Shown here: positions 46,062 to 55,588 of the stretch, piece by piece | How the letters are laid out: every line of letters begins with the position of its first letter | How positions within the stretch are numbered: the stretch's first letter is position 1 | NCBI GenBank assembly: GCA_022385805.1 | Contig: MU277698.1 | Span: 186,001-250,000 of the forward strand | Length of the DNA: 64,000 bases | DNA from: Pilatotrama ljubarskyi | Lineage: Eukaryota > Basidiomycota > Agaricomycetes > Polyporales > Polyporaceae | Direction: 5' to 3' | Notes under the pieces: generated by a model | The model's input: the letters and a program-made list of their open reading frames with translations, nothing else | What the model was told of the DNA's origin: nothing | Databases searched by the model: none | Position numbers and translations under genes: made by a program

Positions 46062-46816
46062 TCATGACGCGGGCTTGCCGTTGGTCGATGGTTCCGCGTC
46101 GTCATCCACCGCGAGGTCATCCGCGGACGGTACGGCGGCCGAGTTGGCGGCGCCGGCTGCGACCGCACTACGCGGTTGTGGAGGTACGATATCCCTGCCA
46201 ATCCCCCGAGTGAACCTTTCGCCGTCGGACGCACACGAGAACAGACTTTGAGACGCACCACTTTATTTGGAACCGCGTCACTCGGGGCTTCTGGTTGATG
46301 TCGCGCACCAAGCGATCGAAGCGGATCGGGTCGGGCAAGTTCTCCTTCATCTCCTCGTTGTCGTACTCGGTGTTCTGGTAGTAGCCGACGCGGACGAACT
46401 CCTGGTCCTTGTAGGAGCCGGTGAGGATGAGGGCTGCGACGCCGAGGACGTCCTCTGGCGGGATCTTGGAGGGGTTGGGCGCGGAGCCTTCGAACTCGAA
46501 GGCGTTGACGCCGACGGGGACGGGGCCGACGAGGCAGTCGTCGAGCTCTTGGTCGAGTTCTTCGTTGCCGGGGGAGGCGACGTAGATGAGGCGCCACTCG
46601 AGGTCTGCACGGGTGACGAGGTGAGGAGTCTAGCGAGGTGAAGAAGGAGGAGAGGGACCTTCTGGTAGGGGAGCGATGCACTCGAAGGTGACGCGGAAGT
46701 GGTATGGGTCGAGGAAGCGGGCGGGGTTGTTCAGGAACTCCACGTTCTGAGCTGATGTTTAGAGCCTTTCTGTGAGCATTCAAAGGTACTCTTACTCTGA
46801 TGGTGACTATAGACAT
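46062..46816 (-). CDS. ASF1: Histone H3-H4 chaperone ASF1
   Basis: Complement of exons 46062-46194, 46259-46604, 46659-46746 and 46796-46816, 195 residues. ASF1 hands H3-H4 dimers to CAF-1 and HIR during nucleosome assembly. The immunoglobulin-like core is nearly textbook: [90 protein letters not shown] and [11 protein letters not shown], ending in RFQIKWDIVP. A short acidic tail ([14 protein letters not shown]) follows, as in yeast but shorter. The first exon is only 21 nt. Intron 2 has the unusual donor GTCCCT, required by the conserved PLPEDLEWR junction. Intron 3 joins IKW to DIVPPQ; other frames there stop early. Confidence 0.96.
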
Positions 46817-48432
46817 GCCGACTAGCCCTTGGACAAGAGAGGACGGGGACGGGAGGGTGGCAAGTGGCAAGCCGCGCGACCACCCTTCCACAAACGCGTA
46901 GGGTCACAGACGCGTCACCCACGTCACACTCGCCGTAACAGCGCGTCTGCCCGGCGCCTGTGTCGCGATGCTCCTGACCGGCGACCGCGACGGCCATGTC
47001 ACCGACGCCGTTCGGACAAGACCTGGGGAGAATCGCCGACATATGCGCTACCCTTGACTTATGTAGCTGAAAAGTACTCTTTGAAATGCTGATCATCATA
47101 ATGGCTAGCTCATAGATAAGTGCGACACGGCCGCTCGTCATACCTGCTCGAGCACAGTCAAGGCTGATGCAAACTAACCCTAGTGCTATTGATTCGTAGT
47201 GCTATGACAAGTTGTACACGCTGAATGCTTTGTAAGCTGCCACCGACTGAGGGCTGCTGGGCTGACAATGCCCTACCACGTCCCGCCCACCGTACATTAC
47301 TGGCCTGGGAGGAACAGACGGACGACCGTGATATACTTCATGATTTCTTGAGATTGAGCGTTGCCGAAGATAGCTCACTTCAGATCTGACGCAGCTAAGC
47401 CAGCTCGTAATATCACGTCGATACATCTCAAGCTATGAATACGTGACCACGATGAACGACTGCTGCCAGCATGCCCTCAGATACCTGCGCTGATCTCTTC
47501 TAGATGATGCGAACCATGTTCCGGCATACTCGCTGACCACGACGATCATACTGAAATGCAAGGGTCTGGACGTCCCCTGCAAGAAGTAGATGGTCTCTAC
47601 GGCCTTCCCAAGCTGCTTCGCGCTTCTTAGCCAGCAGCCAGAATGCTCTGCTATTTTCGGTGCCTGGCTAACGCTCCGCTTCGGGCTTTCTCCAACAATT
47701 TGCTCACCGCAGATGCGCGCGCTATCGCCCAAACGGACGCGTTTCTCTCTGCGGTGTTCAAAACGACGCAACGATCCATGCGCCCCCGCGTTCTTGTGAC
47801 CGCGGTCTCAATAGCCTTCGACAGCCTCGCTTCCCGAAGATACGAAGACGCGAAGCCCAGCACCCCGTCTGCCCCGCGCAATCAGCGCCCCCTCCGCCTT
47901 CTCCATTGCGCTCATGACCCGCTGACGCCAGTCCGCCTCCCTCTCCGGCCCTCCCACTCCCTCCCCCGTACTTCTGCATCATCCCCGCAAAAATAACCTC
48001 GCGCCCATGACCCCCTCTTCTGTCAACCGCGCCAAATGATGGCCCAGCGCACCACCACTTCCAACTTCAAGAAACGCGCCCGCGATCAGGTGACGCCCCC
48101 ATCGCCCGGTCCGCCTCTTCGCGTATTCAAGGCCGCCGACGCGTCTCTGACCCGCGGAGGTCCTCGACGGAACGCATGCCCAACTTAACCGTCCCCCGTG
48201 GCCCGATCATTAATGCCTCCGAGGATGGTCCGGAGCACAGTGCCTGGCCGCGCGACGGTCACAAGCTCCTCCTGCCGTCGCGCGTAGTGCTCCCTGCCGC
48301 CGACTGACGGGCCTGCGGTGCGCGCCGCAGTCGCAGATCGCGGACGCGTACTTATACCGCCCGGGACGCGCACCGTGCGGGCGCACTGGCTCTCGCAGCT
48401 CCAACGCCAACGCAAGAGCAGGACAGAGCGCT
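46817..48432. other. 1.6-kb divergent promoter region (ASF1 / GH115)
   Basis: No confident gene. Overlapping ORFs around 47640-47990 on both strands show no family. A weak TTATAC-like element lies about 75 bases before the GH115 start. Confidence 0.4.
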
Positions 48433-51400
48433 ATGGCACCCAGCAGCCGCCTGGCCACCGCCGCGCTCGGCGTGCTCGCGCTGCTCAGCGGCGCGCTCGC
48501 GATCGGGCAAGACACCTGCGTCGCGTTCAAGGCCGCGCCCTCGACGTTTCCCATCGTCTCCAACCGCAGAGCCACGCCCATCTTGTTGTCGCCCGACGAG
48601 TGGCCGGGCGTGCAGCGCGCCGCGACCGACTTCGCGTCCGACATCGAGCAGGTGACGGGCGTCAAGCCCTCGCTGAGGAACGTCTCTTCCTCCGCCCTGA
48701 CGAGTCAGAGCGAGGCGTCGTCGTTTGGGGCTAACGTGGTGATCGTGGGGACGCTGGGCAAGTCCGCGCTGATCGACGCGGTCGTGAACCGGACGAAGCT
48801 CGACGTGTCGGGCATACAGGGCAAGTGGGAGGCGTTCATGGCGAAGGAGGTCAAGGACCCGCTCCCCGGGATCCAGAGCGCGTACGTGATTGTCGGCGCC
48901 GACAAGCGGGGGACGATCTTTGCGATGTACGACCATTCGGAGCAGTTCGGTAGGTGTCGCTTCCAGCCGGTCGTGTATGCTCTGCTCATTCTGCACATCG
49001 CCTAGGCGTTTCCCCCTGGTATTGGTGCGTGCGCTTCAGCACTAAACCTCACACTCCCGCTCAGCCTAACGCTTCCACAGGTGGGCAGACGTCCCCACCA
49101 CGAAACACACCAACCTCTTCGTCACGTCAAGCGGGTGCGCACACGGCCCGCCGACGGTGCAGTACCGCGCGATCTTCCTCAACGACGAGCAGCCCGCGCT
49201 CCAGAACTGGGCGATGGAGAAGTTCACGAACGGCACCGGCGCCGCGCTCACCGGCTCGCCCTTCAACCACTTCTTTTACACCAAGCTGTGAGCCTCCTTG
49301 CCTTCCCTGTACACCCCTTCGGCGTGGTGAGACGGCGAAGAGGGAGATGCTAACCCGTGTGGGACCCCGGGCAGGTTCGAGCTCATCCTCCGCCTCAAAG
49401 GCAACCACCTCTGGCCCGCGCAATGGAGCAGCGCCTTCGGCGTCGACGACGCGCAGAACCAGCCGCTCGCGGACTGGTACGGCATCGTCATGGGCACGAG
49501 CCACGAGGAGCCGATGATGCGCTCCATCCCCGTCGAGTGGAACCTCTTCGGCAAGGGGCCCTGGGACTACAACGCGAACCCGCAGGCGATATACGACTTC
49601 TGGGTCCAGGGCGCCGAGAGGGCGGAGCCGTACGAGAATATGTGGACGGTCGGCATGCGGGGGAACGGTGCGTTTTTGCGTCCGCGAGGGCTGGCGATCA
49701 ACGTGCTGATGAATATGCTTTTCTGTAGGCGATCGTGAGTAACCGCTTGACCCCGTGACTTGTGAGGCAGGGCGGCCGAGCTGACCTTGGCGGCGTGCAG
49801 TACCTCTGCAGGGCGCCGGAAACAACATCGCGCTCCTCGAGAAGGTCGTCTCGGACCAGCGCCGGATCCTCATGAACGTCTACAACACTACCGACGTCAC
49901 GCACATCCCGCAAGTCTGGACGCTCTGTAGGTTCCCTGATCGTTCTGCCCTTTGGAAATCCTGACAGACCGCCTTCGCGCTGCGTAGACAAGGAAGTCGA
50001 AGGATATTACGACCAGGGGCTGCGCGTCCCGGACGACATCACGCTCATGTGGACCGATGACAAGTCGGTACACGCTTTTCCTAGTTTTAGGCGGGAACTG
50101 ATCCTTGTGGTGTAGCTGGGGTAACGTTCGCCGTAACCCTCTGCCGAGCGAGCGGAACAGGACTGGTGGTGCTGGTGTCTACTACCACGTAAGTCATACC
50201 CAGATGAACGACTGAGCCTCGGATACTGATCAGGCCGTCCATAGGTCGACTACGTCGGCGACCCGAGAGACTACAAGTGGATCACCGTGAGTACCCTCGA
50301 CCGCGCATCACACCGCAAGGAGTTCTAACTCGCGCTCTCACCCACAGAGCAGCCAAATTGAGAAGGTATGTATTCACCACATACTCGGCAGCACGACCCG
50401 ACGCTGACGTCCCCGACTAGACTTTCGAACAAATGTCGCTCGCCGTCGCGCGCGACGCCGTCAAGATCTGGGTGCTCAACGTCGGCGACCTCAAGCCGTA
50501 CGAAATGCACACCGAGTGGTTCCTCACGCTCGCCTGGGACGCCGGGCGCTGGACGCCGGAGAATTACCCGAGCTTCGTCACCCAGTGGGCGCAGCGCGAG
50601 TTCGACCTCTCCCCGCAGGACGCCGGACTGGTCGCGGGCCTGATGCATAACGTCACGCGCCATAATATGCGCAGGAAGCCGGAGCTGCTGAACTCGACGA
50701 CGTATAGCCTGGTGAACTACCGCGAGTGCGTCTCGGTTTGCCGCATCTTCCTTTGAACAGAGGCTGAGTGAGTGCTATAGGGCAGAGAACGTCGTGGCGG
50801 AGCTGCAGAGCATGGTCGCGGCCTCCACGCAGCTGTACAACAAGCTCCCGTCAAACGCGAAACCAGCGTTCTTCCAGCTCCTGCACCACCCCATCCTGGC
50901 TTCGACGACGCTCACGCAGATGTGGGTCTCCGCGGGTATCAACAACCTCCGCGCGTCGCAGGCGCGCCTAAGCGCGAACGACTACGCGAACGAGGTCGAA
51001 AACCTCTTTATGCAGGACGCCGCGCTCGAGAAGGATTATCACAGCCTCTTGGACGGTGCGCGCTCTCCTCTCTCCATGGCGCACCATTAGCACTGAGTTA
51101 TAACCGAATCACAGGCAAATGGTCAGTTCTGATCGCACGGTACTAGCGCATACAGTCGTGTTGACATTGTACAGGGACCACATGATGGATCAGACGCACG
51201 TCATGTACTACTACTGGCAGCAGCCCATGACGAACACGTATGTGCCCGCCTCACTACCATCTATTATCGTGTTTGACAGCTTTCCCTAGGATGCCGATGA
51301 TCACTAAGGTCCAACCGTCGAAGCAGGCCCTGGCCGGTGCGATGCGTATAGTGCCCGAGGGCAGCATGGGAGCTTGGTGAGCCAGCTGTAGATCGCCTCA

Positions 51401-52586
51401 TCATCCGCGCCCTTGCGTGGCTTACATTGTCGTGTTCAGGCCTGGCGACAACGTCAACAACTGTGCGCAGGGATACGGCTGCCCCAACCCCGCTTTGACC
51501 ATCGACCCCTTCGTACCCACCGGCAACCGCTTCGTCGACGTCGGCGCGGGAGGCCCGACGCCCTTCACGTTCACCGTCACCAGCAACGCATCGTGGGTCA
51601 ACATCTCGCCGTCGAAGGGCTCGATCTCGCCGAGCTCCCCGGAGCAGAGGGTTTTCCTCTCCGTTGATTGGAGCAAGGTGTCAGGGGTTCAGACCGCTGT
51701 GCTTACCTTCACGGCGTCGCCTCAGGGACAATCACAGATGTCGGTGCCCGTCACGCTCACTGCGAACCATACCGTCGTCCCCAATGGCTTCAAAGGTACA
51801 TACGCGTTCCCGTTTCTATGGACAATCTGCGCTCATCTCAATTTCGGCAGGCTTCGTCGAGGGCGACGGCGCCGTATCCATTGAAGCGGCGCACTCTTCC
51901 AGGAACACGACAGTGCAAGGCATCACCTGGACCGAACTCCCCGGACATGGGCGAACGCTCTCAGCTGTCACCCCATGGCCCCGTGGTGGCAGCGAGCTCA
52001 ACTTCACAGCAGGGAGTGGTCCGAGCATGTGAGTTCCTATCGCTGACCATGCTCTGGATGACGACAGTTGCTCACTGGAGCCTCTCAGCGAGTACGACTT
52101 CTTCCTCTTCAACACCCGAAACCAGGGCGGCAACGTCACCATCACGACGCTCGTCTCTCCGTCCCTCAATACCCTAGGAGACGACCGGCCGCTGGGCATC
52201 GCTCTTCAGATTGACGACGGCGCGCCGGTGACGAAGTACTTCGTGCCCGCGTCCGTGCCGGGACAGGTCCCTGCGCCATGGAACGGCGTTGACGGCTGGG
52301 TGGCGAACAGCATCAACTCCGTCCCGATGGTGCTCCCCGTACAACCCGGCGCGCACACGCTCAAGGTGAGTCTCGCGTCAGTTTCTATGCATGTAGAAAA
52401 TGGTCTGACTAAAGCTGTGGATAGGTCTGGATGATTGAGCCCACGGTCGTGGTCCAAAAGATTATCATCGGTGCGGTATCAGTCTCTGGGATCCAGCAAA
52501 TGAGTACTGATGTTCCTGACGCATCGCCAGATACCGGTGGTGTTCGCCCAAGCTACTTGGGCCCGCCAGAGAGCATTCGCGTGTAA
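48433..52586 (+). CDS. Secreted glycoside hydrolase family 115 xylan alpha-1,2-glucuronidase
   Basis: Twenty exons, 1008 residues: 48433-48949, 49006-49024, 49081-49287, 49375-49667, 49729-49734, 49801-49926, 49988-50063, 50116-50188, 50245-50286, 50348-50365, 50421-50725, 50781-51055, 51115-51121, 51175-51237, 51290-51376, 51440-51795, 51851-52028, 52089-52365, 52425-52470 and 52531-52586. A signal peptide (LATAALGVLALLSGALA) is followed by the GH115 catalytic region: GVSPWYWWADVP, LKGNHLWPAQWSSAFG, MGTSHEEPMMR, VGMRGNGDLPLQG, ITLMWTDDNWGNVRR, NYREAENVVAE, GKWDHMMDQTHVMYYYWQQP. GH115 enzymes remove (4-O-methyl-)glucuronic acid from internal xylose units of glucuronoxylan. A C-terminal beta-rich domain follows (FVDVGAGGPTPFTFTVTS). 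Two exons of 6 and 7 nt restore conserved motifs. Confidence 0.93.
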
Positions 52587-52764
52587 CTTGCCGTATATAG
52601 CATGCTTGGTAGCCAGCTACAATGCAAATCCACGATTCATCTCACTTCATAAGCACTGCAGTCCTGAACACCAGATTTGCTCCTTGCCTTGGCAGGTTTT
52701 GAGACCCTCATCAAGAGGTAGGGGATCTTGCGAACTACTAATGTTGCGGCCGGCGCCCCGCCAT

Positions 52765-52863
52765 GCTCTCGTCGTCTAATGGCTATGATATCAGATTCCT
52801 ATCGTGACGATTGCTACTCGAGGGGTTATCTGAAGGTTCCGGGTTCGAGTCCCGGCGGGAGTA
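52765..52863 (+). tRNA. tRNA-Arg (anticodon CCT) with a 26-nt intron
   Basis: Folds by eye into a full cloverleaf. The acceptor stem GCTCTCG pairs with CGGGAGT, with two G-U pairs. The D arm is GTCT-AATGGCTA-TGAT, the anticodon stem TCAGA/TCTGA, the variable loop 5 nt, and the T arm CCGGG-TTCGAGT-CCCGG. The mature length is 73 nt. The anticodon loop TTCCTA/A gives CCT, and an intron (52802-52827) sits after position 37, the canonical place for nuclear tRNA introns. The T arm doubles as the internal B box. It lies in a small intergenic gap between GH115 and the MPP6-like gene. Confidence 0.9.
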
Positions 52864-53157
52864 GTAGGATACTCAATTTTTGCCCAATTCTTGTGACGTG
52901 CGATATTTCTCAATCGGGGATCGGAACGCGGATAGTACTGTACCTTGCTACGGGGAAAAGAGGGAAGGCGTTCAGTAGAGTTGCCTGAAAGGGGAAGCAG
53001 TGCCGGTCCACGTGGAACGGAGTCCGAAGAACTCGGACCGACTTCCTGCTCTCAACTCTCACTCGCTGCGAGCCTTGAGGCCATCCCCTTCGCCCTCGCC
53101 ATCTCTCTCTGGCTGCTTGTCTTCCCAACGTGGCCTTTGATTCACTTCTCTGACATA

Positions 53158-53995
53158 ATGACGGAAAAGACGCTCAGCAAAGGCACTCTTAGCCTGCGAT
53201 TCATGCAAAATGCGCAGCGGGCAAAGCTCCAAGCGCAGGTAGAACTCGAACAGGCGAAGATCAAAGACGACGCAGAGTGGTCGGTTTCGCAGGAAGTGCG
53301 GGACGCATGGGGCATCGGTCACAGCGCAAGCGCGAGGTAAGCGGCGATGTCTTCGGCGAGAGCGGTGCTTATAGCTGGATAACGTTCGCCTCTGTGGGTG
53401 GCAGTAACGACGTTGTGCATGAGGCATCCTACGTGCCTTTCATCTTCCAATCGGACGCAGGAGAAGCCTCTTCTAGCTCTTACCAAGAAGAGAGGCCGAA
53501 ACTGAGAGGCCGACGCACATTCAATGCACGCGGAGAGGAAGTGGTGCAGGAGGTCAGTCTCGTGTCTTTGATCAGAGCGAAATGTAGTAGTTTACACGCT
53601 CTCAGGACAAGCCTGTTGAAGATGACCAGGAGCTGGCTCCAGATACCCTAGACAACAAGCCACGGTCCAAGTTTGACAAAAGACCTACTTCGATATCCGG
53701 TTTCAGGGCACCTATCTCAACGACCAAGGACGGGAAGAAATCCCGAACAAAAACAGCGCAGATGCTTATCCGCGAGGACGTCTCTGTACGGCCACCTGCC
53801 TCCATGCAGCCGCCGCCGCCTCCTGCGAAAATGGAAGATGGCTTCGTCAAGCCCGCGGGCGTGGATGAGCCTATCCGTACAACCCGGAGAGCTCCCACAG
53901 ACGGTCGTAAACGGGAGCGAGACCTTGACGGTGGGACCGATCGCGCCGGGTCAGAAGGGAAAAAGCGGAAGAAGAAGAAAGATGCGAGTGCGTGA
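53158..53995 (+). CDS. MPP6 (M-phase phosphoprotein 6)-like nuclear exosome cofactor
   Basis: Exons 53158-53336, 53375-53552 and 53606-53995, 248 residues. MPP6 links the Mtr4 helicase to the nuclear RNA exosome. The N-terminus KTLSKGTLSLRFMQNAQRAK is the family's hallmark motif. A helical stretch follows (QVELEQAKIKDDAEWSVSQE), then a mid-protein conserved segment around YVPFIFQSDAG and RGRRTFNARGEEV. The rest is disordered and basic, ending in a Lys-rich tail (KKRKKKKDASA) that should act as a nuclear signal. This is longer than yeast Mpp6 but shares motif order. Intron 1 is only 38 nt. The tRNA-Arg gene ends 294 bases upstream. Confidence 0.85.
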
Positions 53996-54922
53996 GCCAG
54001 TCTCGCTCTTGCTCCCGGCGTATGGATATTCGTGGCGGCGATGTTGGGCTCTCAATGGCCCGCATAGTGGCGACGAGTGCTGTTTTGCTCGAACAGCGTG
54101 TAATACATACTGTACGTCATATCGGCTGACTTTCCGCCTCATCCGTAACTTTGATTTACCTCAATAGCAGGTAGTCGTTCGTATTTTTTGGTTTCTTTGG
54201 ACGATCATTGCCGACAACTTTAGGGTGGGTCTATCGGTTCAACCACAGAACAGGAGTCTGTGATCTCGCTGTCCCGAAGTGAAAAGCGCGCGCTCTAGCT
54301 CAGGAGGTCCTGGTGACCCCTTGTCGCCCTCCAGAGTCTGAATGTCGCGACAGGGCGCAGGTCCACTCCACGAAGTGGTTGTGCCGCGAGACACCGCGGA
54401 GGATCACGCCGAGTGTATCACTGGTGTTCACAAGTCCCCGTGATCGCCAATACAGGTTTCGAATCATGCTAGTGCCCTGGCTCACAGATTCCGTAGCCGA
54501 ATCTGCCCGAGTAGGCCGACTCCAGTCGGGCACCGACGTAGCCAAAAGGTGTGCATCCCGCCCAATCCCGAGTCTCAACATCTCGCTTCCCAGAAAGGCA
54601 TCGACAGCGTGTCAACCGTCCCAGCTGCCCCTCTTTATAACGAGATGTTGCTGGAAGACACGATCGAGAAGGGGAGACACAGAGCACTAGATCCGCTGAT
54701 TCCCGCCCGCTATAGCTGAGACACAGGTTTGGAAATACGGCGTCGGGGCCGTGTCGGCCTTCCCGAACAGCTGACGTTTGTTCTCCGTGGCCGGGGCTTG
54801 CGCTGCTGTTCTCATTCGTATTGAAGGGGGTAATCGTTGTCGACTCTATTCACCACCAGCTCTCACATCCAATCGACCGTCCCAGGTAAACGAACGCTTG
54901 CCCCTTTCGTCGTCCCGCTGCA
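53996..54922. other. Intergenic, nothing recognised
   Basis: About 0.9 kb following the MPP6-like gene, containing its 3' UTR. No conserved ORF. Confidence 0.45.
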
Positions 54923-55248
54923 ATGATGCAATCCAGAATGAAGTTCGCCGCTGTCTTTGCCGCCCTCGCTGCCTACGCAGTGTCACAGGTGTCCGCGGCC
55001 CATCGTCGGCCAGTACAACACTATTGTATTCGTTCACACTGCATACTCTGTCATATATCCCGATGTTCAGGAGTGTGCTATACCACGCTGACATGCGACA
55101 GACTGCCATCCATCGCCTCGGATTCGCCGTTCTGTCGATGTCACCTAGTAGCAATGCGTTTCCGCCGGACCGAAGCAAGTGCGGCCACAACGGTACGAAG
55201 GAGAAGCTTTTAGCTCTTCCGCCCCACTTCTGCTGGAATCCATACTGA
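54923..55248 (+). CDS. Small secreted-protein candidate, possibly degraded
   Basis: ATG at 54923 or 54938 begins a clean signal peptide (MKFAAVFAALAAYAVSQVSA). After it, cysteine-rich stretches appear in two different frames: CYTTLTCDRLPS and PFCRCHL in the first, and KCGHNGTKEK and HFCWNPY ending at TGA 55246-55248 in the other. A 58-nt GT-AG intron (about 55015 to 55072) could remove part, but no single splice pattern joins all blocks. It may be a small secreted protein with an unresolved intron, or a decayed copy. No family is recognised. Confidence 0.35.
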
Positions 55249-55343
55249 GGAACTTATGTTGGAAAGATCCCTCGGGGATGTCAGTGATACCGACCTCCTC
55301 TGTTCCGGTGTTACCGGTACCGTGAGGGTTCTGCCCGATGTTC

Positions 55344-55588
55344 CAGCAGGGTGCAGAACGATAGACCACGGCCAAAAATGTGTGCTCAGGTCGCACCACG
55401 ATCCGACGGAGATCACTGCCTAGAATGGCGTGCAAAGCGCTCGCTTTGGAGGTGTCGCTCCACCATCCCCCGCCTCTGAGGGGACGATGTGGTGCGGGCA
55501 ACGTTAGGATTGCCATCTTAGGCTCGCGTAGTCTATCACGGTCTGAGCGCGGATTTTTGGCCGCGGTCTATCGTTCTGCACCCTGCTG
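55344..55588. repeat. Inverted repeat, 46-bp arms, MITE- or hairpin-like
   Basis: Arms at 55344-55389 and 55543-55588 match as reverse complements at about 42 of 46 positions, with a 153-bp spacer whose own ends are also partly complementary. Three of the four mismatches are transitions. No transposase is nearby. It could be a short non-autonomous element or a transcribed hairpin. Confidence 0.65.
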
